Numbered from the stretch's first letter, positions 10,063-19,847 are shown. The stretch is DNA of 62,913 nucleotides from Oceanibaculum indicum P24 (GCF_000299935.1 NZ_AMRL01000023.1:1-62913), one strand, 5' to 3'. Notes: a model not told the origin generated them from the sequence alone. Numbers and translations: made by a program.

Positions 10063-10072
10063 GGCGCGTTCC

Positions 10073-10954
10073 TCAGTAATGCACGCGGCGTTCGATATAG
10101 CGGAACTGCACGACGGTCAGCGTGATGACGATCGCCATCAGGATGACCGACTGCGCCGCCGAACCGCCGAGGTCGAGGCTGACGAAACCGTCCGAGAACA
10201 CCTTGTACACCAGCGTCTCGGTCGCCTTGCCGGGACCGCCCTTGGTGACGGCATGGATGATGCCGAAGGTGTCGAAGAAGGCATAGACGATGTTAACGAC
10301 CAGCAGGAAGAAGGTGGTCGGGGACAGCAGCGGGAACACGATGGTCCAGAACCGCCGCGACGGGCCGGCGCCATCAATGGCAGCCGCCTCAATCAGCGAT
10401 TTCGGAATTGCCTGCAGCCCGGCCAGGAAGAACAGGAAATTGTAGCTGATCTGCTTCCAGGCGGCGGCGAACACAATCAGCGTCATGGCCTGGTTGCCGT
10501 TCAGCACATGGTTCCAGTTATAGCCCATCTGCTTCAGCCAGAAGGCGACGAGGCCGGTCGACGGGTTGAACATGAACAGCCACAGCACGCCGACGATGGC
10601 CGGGGCCACGGCATAGGGCCAGATCAGCAGGGTGCGGTAAGCGTCGGTGCCCTTGATGACGCGGTCGGCCATGACGGCCAGCACCAGCGCCATGCCGAGC
10701 GACAGCGCCGTCACCGAGATGCTGAACACGGCCGTGGTCTTGAAGGAGGAGAAATACAGCGGATCGCTCAGCAGGTTCTCGAAATTCTCGAACCAGACGA
10801 ACTCGCTCGACAGGCCGAATGCGTCCTCGATGAGGAAGGACTGGTACAGCGCCTGGCTTGCCGGCCAGAGGAAGAACACAGCCGTGATCACCAGCTGGGG
10901 AAAGACCAGGGCCAGCGGCAGCAGGCGCTGGCGGAAGACGACGCGTTTTTCCAT
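10073..10954 (-). CDS. ugpA: sn-glycerol-3-phosphate ABC transporter permease UgpA
   Basis: 293-residue inner-membrane permease with six helices. The EAA motif is [20 protein letters not shown]. The N-terminal [23 protein letters not shown] and the conserved [14 protein letters not shown] loop place it in UgpA rather than the related sugar permeases. It lies 110 bases downstream of ugpB, separated by a strong hairpin. That fits binding protein being made in excess over the membrane subunits. Confidence 0.95.
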   Translation of the reverse strand: MEKRVVFRQRLLPLALVFPQLVITAVFFLWPASQALYQSFLIEDAFGLSSEFVWFENFENLLSDPLYFSSFKTTAVFSISVTALSLGMALVLAVMADRVIKGTDAYRTLLIWPYAVAPAIVGVLWLFMFNPSTGLVAFWLKQMGYNWNHVLNGNQAMTLIVFAAAWKQISYNFLFFLAGLQAIPKSLIEAAAIDGAGPSRRFWTIVFPLLSPTTFFLLVVNIVYAFFDTFGIIHAVTKGGPGKATETLVYKVFSDGFVSLDLGGSAAQSVILMAIVITLTVVQFRYIERRVHY

Positions 10955-11008
10955 CGGGGCGGTCTGTTCTGCAGAAAAGGGCGAGGTTTGTGGCTTGGTA
11001 ACGACTCA

Positions 11009-11035
11009 GGCGGCGCATCGCAAGGATGCGCCGCC
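11009..11035. promoter_or_regulatory. Intercistronic hairpin between ugpB and ugpA
   Basis: A perfect 11-bp stem (11009-11019 with 11025-11035) encloses a 5-nt loop, with no T-tract on the leftward strand. It lies 30 bases past the ugpB stop. Similar hairpins elsewhere protect the upstream message or partly stop transcription, raising the binding protein to permease ratio. That role here is inferred. Confidence 0.6.
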
Positions 11036-11064
11036 CTCTGTCGTCGTCTTGAGCCGTCAGCGGG

Positions 11065-12384
11065 TTACTTGTTGGCCCGCTCGAAGCGGCGCAGCAGCTC
11101 GTTGCCACGGGCAACCGCATTGTCCAGAGCCGCCTTGGCGGTCTTCTGGCCGGACCACACGCCTTCCAGCTCCTCGTCGATGATGGTGCGAATCTGGTCG
11201 AAGCTGCCCAGGCGCAGGCCCTTGGAGTTATCGGTCGGGGCCTTGCCGGTCATCTGCTTGATGGCGATGTCGGTGCCCGGGTTCTTCTCGTAGAAGCCCT
11301 GGCTCTTGGTCAGCTCATAGGCGGCGTAGGTGATCGGCAGATAGCCGGTATTCTGGTGCCACTCGGCCTGCACTTCCGGCGAGGACAGGAAGTTCAGGAA
11401 GTTGGCCACACCCTTGTATTCCGCCGGGGAATGGCCGGTCATCACCCACACCGACGCGCCGCCGATGATGGTGTTGTAAGGCGCGCCCTCGACTTCGGCG
11501 TGGTAGGGCAGGTTGCTGATCGCGAAGTCGAACTTGGCTTCCTTCTTCACGCCTGCATAGCCGGCCGAGCTTTCAAACATCATGCCGCATTCGCCGCTGC
11601 GGAAGCGGGCGGCAGCCTCGTTGCGGCGGCCACCGTAGAAGAACTTGCCTTCCTTCGCCCAGGTACCCAGCATGTCGATGTGCTTCACCTGCACCGGGCC
11701 GTTGAAGGTCAGCTCGGCATCCATGCCCAGCATGCCGTTCGCCTTGGTGGCGAAGGGCTGGTTGTGATAGGCGCTGAGGTTCTCCAGCTGGGTCCAGGAC
11801 TGCCAGGAGACGGTCATCGGACACTCGACGCCGGCGGCCTTCAGCTTGTCCACGGCGGCAGCGACCTCGGCCCAGGTCTTGGGCAGGGTGGCGGTGTCGA
11901 TACCGGCCTTCTTGTACAGGTCCTTGTTCACATACATGACCGGGGTGGAGCTGTTGTACGGGAACGACAGCATCTTCCCGTCCAGCGTGCTGTAGTAGCC
12001 GGTCACGGCCGACAGATAGTTCTTCGGGTCGAACGGGAAGCCATTCTCGTTCATCACCTCATAGACCGGCTTCACCGCGCCCTTGGCGGCCATCATGCTG
12101 GCGGTGCCGACCTCGTACACCTGCAGCAGGTGCGGCTGCTGCTTGGCGCGGAACGCGGCGACGCCGGCGTTCAGGGTTTCGGAGTAGTTGCCCTTGTTGG
12201 TGGCAACGACCTTGAATTCGCTCTGCGAGGCGTTGAACTTGTCAACCTGGGCCTGCAGCAGCTCGCCCAAGCGGCCGCCCATGGCGTGCCACCACTGGAT
12301 TTCGGTCTGCGCATGGGCAGCGCTGGCGCCGGTGAGCGCGGTGGCGAGAACGCCAGCAGCGAGTGTAAACTTGCGGATGATCAT
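11065..12384 (-). CDS. ugpB: sn-glycerol-3-phosphate ABC transporter substrate-binding protein UgpB
   Basis: Periplasmic binding protein, 439 residues with a Sec signal peptide (about 1-26, ending AAHAQ). The mature protein opens TEIQWWHAMGG. It has the UgpB blocks SFPYNSSTPVMYVNKDLYKKAG, TVSWQSWTQLENLSAYHNQP, FESSAGY and IIGGASVWVMTGH; the paired Trp and Ser residues in these blocks line the glycerophosphate pocket in the E. coli protein. It is the first gene of the operon, behind a tandem Pho box and a -10 CATAAT. Confidence 0.96.
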   Translation of the reverse strand: MIIRKFTLAAGVLATALTGASAAHAQTEIQWWHAMGGRLGELLQAQVDKFNASQSEFKVVATNKGNYSETLNAGVAAFRAKQQPHLLQVYEVGTASMMAAKGAVKPVYEVMNENGFPFDPKNYLSAVTGYYSTLDGKMLSFPYNSSTPVMYVNKDLYKKAGIDTATLPKTWAEVAAAVDKLKAAGVECPMTVSWQSWTQLENLSAYHNQPFATKANGMLGMDAELTFNGPVQVKHIDMLGTWAKEGKFFYGGRRNEAAARFRSGECGMMFESSAGYAGVKKEAKFDFAISNLPYHAEVEGAPYNTIIGGASVWVMTGHSPAEYKGVANFLNFLSSPEVQAEWHQNTGYLPITYAAYELTKSQGFYEKNPGTDIAIKQMTGKAPTDNSKGLRLGSFDQIRTIIDEELEGVWSGQKTAKAALDNAVARGNELLRRFERANK

Positions 12385-12446
12385 TTCAGGTCCCCCCTTT
12401 ATGGGCTGATCAGCGGTACGCTGGAGCCCTCTTGTAGGCTGAACTC

Positions 12447-12486
12447 ATTATGCTCTCGCGACAAATTTGTGAAGCTTTTATTACAG
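12447..12486 (-). promoter_or_regulatory. Tandem Pho box and -10 element of the ugpBAEC promoter
   Basis: Read leftward from 12486, three 7-mers CTGTAAT, GCTTCAC and TTGTCGC are separated by A/T spacers AAAA and AAAT, the 11-bp periodicity of PhoB direct repeats. The first 18 bases match the E. coli Pho box consensus at 14 positions. Five bases later comes CATAAT (12447-12452), a good -10. The upstream gene ada points the other way. Phosphate control of ugp is established in enterics and rhizobia, so the match agrees with the genes served. Confidence 0.7.
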
Positions 12487-12604
12487 CCGTGTGAGCGTCG
12501 GAGACTCTATTTCGACCGCGGATAAGGCCGCAAGCTTCGGGTAGTGAAGCCTTTCCCGAAGGGTGAGACTGGTGCCTGTGAAGCGGGATGACGAGGAGAA
12601 GATC

Positions 12605-13699
12605 ATGCGGGCCCAGCGACAGGAAGCGGCGCCACAGAGGGCGGTCATGCAGCCGGCGGATGAAGAGGCACGCTGGCTGCAAGTTCTGGCACGCGATAGC
12701 GATGCCGATGGCCATTTCGTCTATGCGGTGAGCTCGACGGGGATCTATTGCCGGCCAAGCTGCCCCAGCCGCAAGCCCAAGCGCGAGAATATCGGCTTCT
12801 ATGAATTGCCTGAAGCCGCCGAACAGGCGGGGTTCCGTGCCTGCAAGCGCTGCCGGCCGGAACAGGCTGCCCTTGCCGATCCGCGCATGGTGGCGGTACG
12901 CCGCGCCTGCCGGGAGATCGAGCGCACGGAACAGCCGGCACCCGATCTGGAGACGCTCGCAGCGGGTGCGGGCCTCAGCCCGTTCCATTTTCAGCGCCTG
13001 TTCAAGCAGCTGGTCGGGGTAACGCCGAAACAATATGCCGAAGCGCGCAGGCAGGCGCGGCTGCGCCACCATCTGCGCAAAGGCGAGGATGTGGCCAGCG
13101 CCCTCTATGGTGCCGGCTATGGCTCCAGCAGCCGTCTTTATGAGAAGGCGGGGGATTATCTCGGCATGACGCCGGCAGTCTATCGCAAGGGCGGCGAGGG
13201 CATGGCGCTGGGCTATGCGATGGCGGAGACAGCGTTCGGCCTACTCTATGTCGGCGCGACGGAGCGCGGGCTGTGTGCGGTCGGCCTCGCTGATGATGCG
13301 AATGAGGCGCTGGCCGATCTTGCCGCCGAATTCCCTAAGGCTGCGCGGGTACCGGATCAGCAGGGGCTGGCGCCGGCGCTGGCGGCGATCCTTGCGCATC
13401 TGGACGGGCGCAGCCCGCATCTCGACCTGCCGCTCGACATCCGCGCGACCGCTTTCCAGCATCAGGTGTGGGAGGCGCTGCGCGCCATTCCGCGCGGCGA
13501 AACGCGCAGCTACAGCGAGATTGCGGCTGCACTCGGTCGGCCGGCGGCGGTGCGCGCAGTGGCGCGGGCCTGTGCCACTAATCCGGCGGCGCTGGTCATC
13601 CCCTGCCATCGGGCGGTGCGCCAGGACGGGTCACTGGCCGGTTATCGCTGGGGCATCGATCGCAAGCGCCGTCTGCTGGCGCAGGAGCGGAAGGTTTGA
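12605..13699 (+). CDS. ada: Bifunctional DNA repair protein/transcriptional regulator Ada
   Basis: Repairs methyl-phosphotriesters and O6-methylguanine by transfer to its own cysteines, and activates the adaptive response to alkylation. I choose the ATG at 12605 (364 aa) because GAGGAG lies just upstream; the frame also opens at a GTG at 12563. In order: the zinc/methyl acceptor domain with GIYCRPSCPSRKPKR and CKRC, an AraC-type helix-turn-helix (LSPFHFQRLFKQLVGVTPKQY), and the methyltransferase with active-site PCHR in VIPCHRAV. All key residues are present. It is divergent from ugpB and has no alkB neighbour. Confidence 0.95.
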   Translation: MRAQRQEAAPQRAVMQPADEEARWLQVLARDSDADGHFVYAVSSTGIYCRPSCPSRKPKRENIGFYELPEAAEQAGFRACKRCRPEQAALADPRMVAVRRACREIERTEQPAPDLETLAAGAGLSPFHFQRLFKQLVGVTPKQYAEARRQARLRHHLRKGEDVASALYGAGYGSSSRLYEKAGDYLGMTPAVYRKGGEGMALGYAMAETAFGLLYVGATERGLCAVGLADDANEALADLAAEFPKAARVPDQQGLAPALAAILAHLDGRSPHLDLPLDIRATAFQHQVWEALRAIPRGETRSYSEIAAALGRPAAVRAVARACATNPAALVIPCHRAVRQDGSLAGYRWGIDRKRRLLAQERKV

Positions 13700-13928
13700 C
13701 GCTGGATCAATTTTCTCTGATAATGTACTGAAATTCATGTTTATATTAACGGACTGTTAAACCAAAAGCTTAAAACTGGCGATTTTGAAGGCCTTCGCAC
13801 TATCGGAGACGCAAGATCGAAGCCGATCCGGGTAATCGGGGGCATCGATTCCAAGTGGCGATAAGCTAATTGGCATATATCTCTAAAGCATGATAATGGT
13901 TGGCCGAGGATAAGGCGTTCGGGGCTCC

Positions 13929-15902
13929 ATGGCGGGAAAGCGGACAGCAGCACGGGCGAAAGCCGACACGCAGCGCCGTCGCACGAAAGGCGGCAATACA
14001 ACGCCTCGATACGGAATAGCTCGATTTTTACTAAAATGGTCTTTTGTTTCCCTGGTCTGGCTCTCCATGCTGTTTGCCGGGGTGATGGGATACTTCGCCT
14101 ATCAGCTGCCTGATATTTCCACCCTCAGCGAACAGGCGCGCCGGCCCAGTGTGCAGCTGCTCTCGGCCGATGGCGCTGCCTTTGCCAGCTTCGGCGAGGT
14201 CTATGGCGAAACCCTGCCGGTCAAGCAGATGTCGCCGCACCTGCCGCGTGCCGTCATCGCCATTGAGGACCGGCGTTTCTACGATCATTTCGGTGTCGAT
14301 CTGATCGGCCTTGCCCGCGCCAGTGTCGCCAATTTCCGCGAGGGCCGCGTGGTTCAGGGGGGCAGCACCATTACCCAGCAGCTTGCCAAGAACCTGTTCC
14401 TCACCTCCGAACGCAGCCTTGAGCGCAAGATCAAGGAAGTGATGCTGGCGCTCTGGCTGGAGCGGAAGTTCAGCAAGGATGAAATCCTCGGCATCTATCT
14501 GAACCGGGTCTATTTCGGCGCCGGCACTTATGGCGTGGATGCCGCATCCCGGCGGTATTTCGGGCGCAGCGCGCGCGACCTCGATCTCTACCAGTCGGCA
14601 ATGCTGGCCGGCCTGCTGAAGGCGCCCTCGCGCTACAACCCGTCCCGCGACAAGGCGCAGGCCGATGGCCGCGCCCGGCAGGTGCTGGCCAGCATGGTGG
14701 ATGCTGGCCTGGCCGATTCGGCGGCCGCCGCCCGCGCGGCAAAGCAGGGCACGGCCATCGCCGTCGGCGCGCGGGGCGGCGATGGCGCGCGCTACTTCGC
14801 CGATTGGGTGCTAGATCGCGCCATGGGCTATCTCGGCCATATCGACCGCGACATCATCATCGTCACCACGCTGGAACCGGCCTTGCAGCGCGCCGCGGAA
14901 GAGACGCTCGACAGCGCGCTGGCGCGGGACGGCAAGGCCGCCAAGGCCGGGCAGGCGGCGCTGGTCGCGCTCGACCTCGATGGCGGGGTGCGGGCGATGG
15001 TCGGCGGGCGCGATTACGGCCAGTCGCAGTTCAACCGGGCAACCCAGGCGCAGCGCCAGCCCGGCTCCGCCTTCAAGCCCATCGTCTATCTGGCGGCCTT
15101 GCAGGCCGGCTGGGAACCGACGGACAGCATTGAGGACCAGCCGATCCGCATCGGTGACTGGAGTCCGGCTAATTTCGACGGTCGCCATCATGGCACGGTG
15201 ACGCTGGCCGATGCCTTCGCGCAATCCTCGAACGTCGCGACCGTTCGGCTTGCCGAGCGTGTCGGCCGGTCGCGGGTGATCCAGACCGCGCGCCGCCTCG
15301 GCCTGTCGGGGGAACTGGCCAACCACCCCAGCCTGCCGCTGGGTGTCAACGAAGTCAGCCTGCTGGAGCTGACCGGCGCCTATGGCCCCTTTGCCAATGG
15401 CGGGCAGGGCGTCATCCCCTATGGCATCCGGGAAATCCGCGATGCCGACGGGCTGGTGCTGTTCCGCCACAATGGCTCAGGCATCGGCCCGGTCATGTCC
15501 CCTGCCGAGGCGGCCGCCATGACCGACATGATGGTCGGTGTAATCTCCCGGGGCACCGGCCGTGCGGCGCAGCTCAGCCGGCCCGCGGCGGGCAAGACCG
15601 GCACCAGCCAGGATTATCGCGATGCCTGGTTCGTGGGCTATTCCAGCGATCTCATCACCGGCATCTGGATGGGCAATGACAATGCTGCGCCGATGAACAA
15701 GGTCACCGGCGGCGGCCTGCCGGCAAAGGCCTGGCAGGCTTTCATGGAGCGCAGCCATCAGGGGCTGCCGCCCAGCCCGCTGTTCGCCCATGCGCTGATG
15801 CGTATCCAGCAGGCCTCCGTCGAGCCGTCGCGGCCGGCGCTGGCAACGACCGGTGTCGCGCCGGGCAACCGCGTGGATGGCCTGTCCGGTGCGCGGGATT
15901 AG
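13929..15902 (+). CDS. Class A penicillin-binding protein (PBP1 family, transglycosylase/transpeptidase)
   Basis: Bifunctional peptidoglycan synthase anchored in the inner membrane, 657 residues. A basic cytoplasmic tail (1-30) is followed by one membrane helix (about 32-58). The glycosyltransferase domain has catalytic Glu113 in [10 protein letters not shown] and [12 protein letters not shown] at 144-155. The transpeptidase has Ser380 and Lys383 in SAFK, SSN at 433-435 and KTGT at 556-559, all intact. It is shorter than E. coli PBP1a and lacks the long insert, like the compact PBP1 proteins of alphaproteobacteria. A 229-base A/T-rich intergenic stretch upstream holds no gene. Confidence 0.93.
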   Translation: MAGKRTAARAKADTQRRRTKGGNTTPRYGIARFLLKWSFVSLVWLSMLFAGVMGYFAYQLPDISTLSEQARRPSVQLLSADGAAFASFGEVYGETLPVKQMSPHLPRAVIAIEDRRFYDHFGVDLIGLARASVANFREGRVVQGGSTITQQLAKNLFLTSERSLERKIKEVMLALWLERKFSKDEILGIYLNRVYFGAGTYGVDAASRRYFGRSARDLDLYQSAMLAGLLKAPSRYNPSRDKAQADGRARQVLASMVDAGLADSAAAARAAKQGTAIAVGARGGDGARYFADWVLDRAMGYLGHIDRDIIIVTTLEPALQRAAEETLDSALARDGKAAKAGQAALVALDLDGGVRAMVGGRDYGQSQFNRATQAQRQPGSAFKPIVYLAALQAGWEPTDSIEDQPIRIGDWSPANFDGRHHGTVTLADAFAQSSNVATVRLAERVGRSRVIQTARRLGLSGELANHPSLPLGVNEVSLLELTGAYGPFANGGQGVIPYGIREIRDADGLVLFRHNGSGIGPVMSPAEAAAMTDMMVGVISRGTGRAAQLSRPAAGKTGTSQDYRDAWFVGYSSDLITGIWMGNDNAAPMNKVTGGGLPAKAWQAFMERSHQGLPPSPLFAHALMRIQQASVEPSRPALATTGVAPGNRVDGLSGARD

Positions 15903-15938
15903 GGGTGTGTTGGACTCGCGACGGCCTGCGAGACAGGC

Positions 15939-16328
15939 ATGAGCGGCCTCAGCCAGATCGGCCAGATCGATTACACCGTCATCTACGCGCGTGATTTCGA
16001 TGCGATGCGGCGCTTCTACGAAGAGGTAATGGGCTTCCCGCTCACGCGGACGCTCAGCGCGCGCTGGCTCGAATACAAGATTGGGCCGACCATTCTGGCG
16101 CTGACCACATATGGCGGGCGGTTCGATGACCCGCAATTGCCACCGGGTGCGCTATCCGTGCAGTTGGCGTTCCGTGTTCCGCCAGAGGCGGTTGCGGTCT
16201 GCGCCGAGGAATTGCAGGCCAAGGGCGTGGCGCTCGAATCTCCGGTGACCGATCAGCCCTTCGGTCACCGGACAGTTTTCTTTAGGGACCCCGACGGCAA
16301 TATCCTCGAAATCTATGCGGAAATCTGA
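15939..16328 (+). CDS. VOC (glyoxalase/bleomycin resistance) family protein
   Basis: 129 residues with the two beta-alpha-beta-beta-beta units of the vicinal oxygen chelate fold. The first, DYTVIYARDFDAMRRFYEEVMGFPLT, and the last, HRTVFFRDPDGNILEIYAE, are classic; the C-terminal Glu of EIYAE is the usual metal ligand. The reaction is unknown. It is a single gene 36 bases after the penicillin-binding protein and convergent with the first efflux pump. Confidence 0.88.
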   Translation: MSGLSQIGQIDYTVIYARDFDAMRRFYEEVMGFPLTRTLSARWLEYKIGPTILALTTYGGRFDDPQLPPGALSVQLAFRVPPEAVAVCAEELQAKGVALESPVTDQPFGHRTVFFRDPDGNILEIYAEI

Positions 16329-16359
16329 GTCGCACGGCGCCCGGAATTAGCGTTTCCGC

Positions 16360-17556
16360 CTAGCGCTTCCTGGGCAATACCAGAAACCGGAAGCTGAGCA
16401 GCGCCAGGATGGTCATGGCGGCGATGCTGGCCGTCATCGGGATGGCGGTGCCGTCATGCCAGTGACCGACACCGATGCCGACGATTGCGGCCATGCCCAT
16501 CTGCAGGAAACCCATCAGCGCCGAGGCGGCGCCGGCCATCTGCGGATAGGGGCCGATGGCGCCGGCCATCGCGTTCGGCATGATGAGGCCGATTCCGGCC
16601 ATGACCAGCGCGAACGGGCCAACAATGCCGGTTACGCTGGGCAGGCCCGCCAGCACCAGCCCGGCCATGAAGGTTCCCGCCAGCGCGGCCAGCGTAGCGC
16701 CCAGCAGGATCAGCCGGTCGCCGCCCAGGCGCAGTGTCAGCCGCCCGGCAGCCAGCGCGCCGCTCATGAAGCCCAGCACCACGGCGGCGAAGCAGAAGCC
16801 GAAATATTCTTCCGGCACAGCCAGCACCCCGATCAGCACGAAGGAGGAGCCGGAGATGAAGCTGAAGATGGTGGAATAGGAAAAGGCGACGGTCAGCACA
16901 TAGCCGAGATAGGTGTGGTCGCGCAGTAGCAGCCGGTAATTGCCGATCAGGATGGCGGGGTCGAGCGCCCGGGGGTTGCGCTGCGCATTCGTCTCCGCCA
17001 GCAGGAGCAGCAGCCCCGCCAGGACCGTGCCGCCAAAGCCCGCCAGCACCCAGAAATTCGCCTGCCAGCCGAACCAGACATGCAGGAAGCTGCCCAGGAT
17101 GGGAGCAGCCGCCGGTACCAGCGCCATGGCGCTGGACATATAGGCCAGCACCTTGGCGGCGCGGGCTGGCCCATAGACATCGCGGACCACGGCCCGGGCC
17201 AGCACTGGCCCGCAGCAGGCACCGACCGCCTGCAGCCCGCGCGCGGCGATCAGCGTCTCGATGTTCCAGGCCAGCGCGCACAGGATGGAGGCCAGGAAAT
17301 ACAGCGCCATGCCGCCCAGCATGACCGGGCGCCGGCCGAACCGGTCGGACAGGGGACCATAGATCAGCTGCGCCACGGCGAAGCCGACCATAAAGACGCT
17401 GAGCGTCAGCTGCACGCTGGCCACGTCGGTCGAGAAGACCCGCGTCATGGTCGGCAGCGAGGCCAGATACATGTCGGTGGAGATCGGCCCCAGCGCGACG
17501 CAGGCGGTCAGCAGGACAGCGACCGGCAGGCTGTCCGCCCTTGGCTTCTCAGCCAT
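16360..17556 (-). CDS. Bcr/CflA family multidrug efflux MFS transporter (first copy)
   Basis: 398-residue inner-membrane transporter with twelve helices. The family signature LSDRFGRRPV (the MFS motif A loop) lies between helices 2 and 3, preceded by QLTLSVFMVGFAVAQLIYGP. The N-terminal PISTDMYLASLP matches Bcr/CflA proton-driven exporters of bicyclomycin and chloramphenicol type drugs. It is the last gene of a leftward MFS-metallopeptidase-MFS run and overlaps the metallopeptidase by 8 bases. It is clearly paralogous to the pump at 18274-19479. Confidence 0.92.
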   Translation of the reverse strand: MAEKPRADSLPVAVLLTACVALGPISTDMYLASLPTMTRVFSTDVASVQLTLSVFMVGFAVAQLIYGPLSDRFGRRPVMLGGMALYFLASILCALAWNIETLIAARGLQAVGACCGPVLARAVVRDVYGPARAAKVLAYMSSAMALVPAAAPILGSFLHVWFGWQANFWVLAGFGGTVLAGLLLLLAETNAQRNPRALDPAILIGNYRLLLRDHTYLGYVLTVAFSYSTIFSFISGSSFVLIGVLAVPEEYFGFCFAAVVLGFMSGALAAGRLTLRLGGDRLILLGATLAALAGTFMAGLVLAGLPSVTGIVGPFALVMAGIGLIMPNAMAGAIGPYPQMAGAASALMGFLQMGMAAIVGIGVGHWHDGTAIPMTASIAAMTILALLSFRFLVLPRKR

Positions 17557-18277
17557 AGCGATGCAGCCGGGGACCGTGCGCCTTCAGCCAGCGCTGGGCG
17601 CGCTGCCGGTCCACCTGCAGCTGGTCCACCAGCCGCCAGAACCGCACAGAATGGTTCATCTCCACCAGATGGGCGGCCTCGTGTGCGACCACATAGTCGA
17701 TCACGAAGTCGGGGGCCAGGATCAGCCGCCAGCAGAAGGACAGGTCGCCCTTCGAGGAACAGCTGCCCCAGCGGCTGCGCGTGTCGCGCACGGTCACCCG
17801 ACCGATCGGCCGGCCCAGCCGGGCGGCATAGAGACGGGAGCGGGCGGCAAGCTCGCGCCGTGCCTCTGCCTTCAGCCAGTCGGTCAGCCGGCGGGGCAGA
17901 TGCTCTTCCGGCCCTGCAATGTGGAGTTCCGGCCCGTCCGCCGGCGTCTCCAGCCAGACGACGCCGCGCCGGCCCATCCTGTCGCCGGTCGCGCGATGGC
18001 GGATCCGATGCTCGACGCCGCGATAGGGAACGCTGGCACCGGGCGCGAAAGCCAGCTTTTCCGGCACCTTGGCCAGCCGGCTTTCCAGCCAGCCTGTATG
18101 CGCTTTCAGGAAGGCCTGCGCCTCCGCCTCGCGCACGCCGGGCGGCAGCACCAGCGTGACCTTGCCGGTCTGGTCGAGGCGCAGGATCAGCCGTTGGGCG
18201 CGGGCGCTGCGGCGGACGGTGACGGACACTGTGCGGTCCCGCCCGACGGACAGCTGCATCGCGCCGGCCCCGCTCAT
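17549..18277 (-). CDS. YgjP-like (DUF45/M48-type) metal-dependent hydrolase
   Basis: 242-residue soluble protein of the YgjP/SprT-like zinc peptidase group. The metal site is His199-Glu200-x-x-His203 with a third ligand His209 in EMNHS. The preceding DTRSRWGSCSSKGDLSFCWRL (about 165-185) is diagnostic of the family. Substrates are not established. It overlaps both flanking pump genes (8 bases downstream, 4 upstream), so all three are translated from one message. Confidence 0.92.
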   Translation of the reverse strand: MSGAGAMQLSVGRDRTVSVTVRRSARAQRLILRLDQTGKVTLVLPPGVREAEAQAFLKAHTGWLESRLAKVPEKLAFAPGASVPYRGVEHRIRHRATGDRMGRRGVVWLETPADGPELHIAGPEEHLPRRLTDWLKAEARRELAARSRLYAARLGRPIGRVTVRDTRSRWGSCSSKGDLSFCWRLILAPDFVIDYVVAHEAAHLVEMNHSVRFWRLVDQLQVDRQRAQRWLKAHGPRLHRYG

Positions 18278-19479
18278 TGCAGGCGTACAGCCTCTGGTCG
18301 CGCACCGCGCACCAGCGCCAGATAGCTGGCGAAGGTCAGCAGGGCGGACAGGGCGAAGACAAGCGGCATGGGCATATCATGCACGGACTGCAGCAGGCCG
18401 ACCAGCACCGACATCACCATTGCCATCGCCATCTGCAGGAAGCCCATCAGCGCCGAGGCGACGCCGGCCATGGCGGGAAACGGGCCGATGGCGCCGGCCA
18501 TGGCGTTCGGGATCAGCATGCCCATGCCGGTCAGCATCACCATCATCGGCCCGATCAGGGTATAGGCCGTGACGAATCCGGCCAGCGAGAAGCCGATCAT
18601 CGCTCCGCCGGACAGCAGCACGACAAGCGCGCCAATCGCCACCATGCGCGGTGCCGCCACACGGCCGGAGGCCCTGTTGGCGATGGCGCTGCCGATGGCG
18701 TAGCCCAGCACGTTGAAGATCGACAGCACGCCGAACAGGTCGGGCCGGATTCCCAGCTGGTCGATCAGGATGAAGGGAGAGCCGGTCATATAGGCGAACA
18801 GGCAGCCGAAGCTGAAGGCCAGCGTCAGCGTATAGCCCATATAGAGGCGGTTGCGCAGCAGGCGCCCGAAATTACCCGCCATGACCGAGAGGTCGAGGGC
18901 ACGTGGGTCGCGGGCCGCATTGGTTTCCTGCACGCCAACCAGGGTAACCAGCAGCAGCACCAGCCCCCATCCTGCCAGGAACAGGAAATTCGCCTGCCAG
19001 CCGAAGGCGACCTGCAGCACGCCGCCCAGCACCGGGCCGGCCGCCGGCGTCAGCGCCAGGGCGAGGCCAACCAGCGCCATCACCTTGGCGTAGCGCTGGC
19101 CCTCGAACAGGTCGCGGCCGATGGCGCGGCCCAGCACCTGACCGGAACAGGCACCGATGGCCTGGAACAGCCTAGCTGCGATCAGCCATTCGATGCTGGG
19201 GGCCAGCGCGCAGGCCAGGCTCGCCAGTGCGAAGATCGCCAGCCCGCCGATCACCACCGGTCGCCGCCCAAAGCGGTCGCACAGGGGGCCATAGATCAGC
19301 TGCGCCACGGCGAATCCCGCCAGAAAGACGCTCATTGTCAGCTTCACCGTGCCGGGATCGGTGGCGAAGACGGCGGCAAGCGACGGCATGGACGGCAGGT
19401 AGATGCCGGTGGACATCTGCCCCATCGCGACCAGCACGGTCAGATAGGCGATGGTCCAGGCGGACTCCGGGCGGATCAT
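18274..19479 (-). CDS. Bcr/CflA family multidrug efflux MFS transporter (second copy)
   Basis: 401-residue twelve-helix exporter. It shares with the first copy the blocks LTMSVFLAGFAVAQLIYGP, CDRFGRRPV, an AIGACSGQVLGRAI stretch and FGWQANFLFLAG, so a local duplication followed by divergence is likely. It heads the leftward three-gene run; the metallopeptidase begins inside its last codons. The short region to the divergent ccdA gene (19480-19595) must hold promoters for both. Confidence 0.92.
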   Translation of the reverse strand: MIRPESAWTIAYLTVLVAMGQMSTGIYLPSMPSLAAVFATDPGTVKLTMSVFLAGFAVAQLIYGPLCDRFGRRPVVIGGLAIFALASLACALAPSIEWLIAARLFQAIGACSGQVLGRAIGRDLFEGQRYAKVMALVGLALALTPAAGPVLGGVLQVAFGWQANFLFLAGWGLVLLLVTLVGVQETNAARDPRALDLSVMAGNFGRLLRNRLYMGYTLTLAFSFGCLFAYMTGSPFILIDQLGIRPDLFGVLSIFNVLGYAIGSAIANRASGRVAAPRMVAIGALVVLLSGGAMIGFSLAGFVTAYTLIGPMMVMLTGMGMLIPNAMAGAIGPFPAMAGVASALMGFLQMAMAMVMSVLVGLLQSVHDMPMPLVFALSALLTFASYLALVRGARPEAVRLQ

Positions 19480-19490
19480 GATTGGCGCAC

Positions 19491-19541
19491 CAACTATCGG
19501 GAACCCGTGATATACGCGAATGACCGCAGCCTGTATAGTTG
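19491..19541. promoter_or_regulatory. Inverted repeat in the ccdAB promoter region
   Basis: CAACTAT at 19491-19497 and ATAGTTG at 19535-19541 are exact inverted 7-mers 37 bases apart, bracketing the likely promoter area; TATAGT at 19534-19539 could be a -10. CcdA-type ribbon-helix-helix antitoxins bind such short inverted half-sites to repress their own operon. Binding here is inferred from position. Confidence 0.4.
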
Positions 19542-19595
19542 TCCCTATGCTTGGCGGTACCGTTCTGTGTGCATGGCGCGCAAGGAAATAGGGAC

Positions 19596-19847
19596 ATGAG
19601 CGCTTCGACGAAACACAAGCCCGATCCGCAAAAGACCATCACGGTGACACTCGATGCGGCGGCTCTGGGCCGGCTGGAAGCCGCGGGGCAAAACCCGCAG
19701 CGTCTGGCCGCGCGTGCGCTTCGTCTCGCGGCGACGCGACTGGAGCCTGCGAAAAGCTGGGAAGCAGAGAACCTGGATGCGATAGAGCGCTATAACGCGC
19801 GGATCGAACAGTCAGGTCTGTTGAACGACAGGCTTCGCCGGTTCTGA
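19596..19847 (+). CDS. ccdA: Type II antitoxin, CcdA family
   Basis: 83 residues from the ATG at 19596, with GGGAC just upstream. The N-terminal KTITVTLDAAALGRLEAAG is a ribbon-helix-helix strand and helix for DNA binding. The C-terminal tail SWEAENLDAIERYNARIEQSG is the acidic toxin-wrapping segment of CcdA proteins (compare the WxxENxxAIxxxNxxxExxG pattern). It neutralises CcdB and represses the operon. The stop overlaps the ccdB start by one base (TGATG), giving translational coupling. Confidence 0.9.
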   Translation: MSASTKHKPDPQKTITVTLDAAALGRLEAAGQNPQRLAARALRLAATRLEPAKSWEAENLDAIERYNARIEQSGLLNDRLRRF

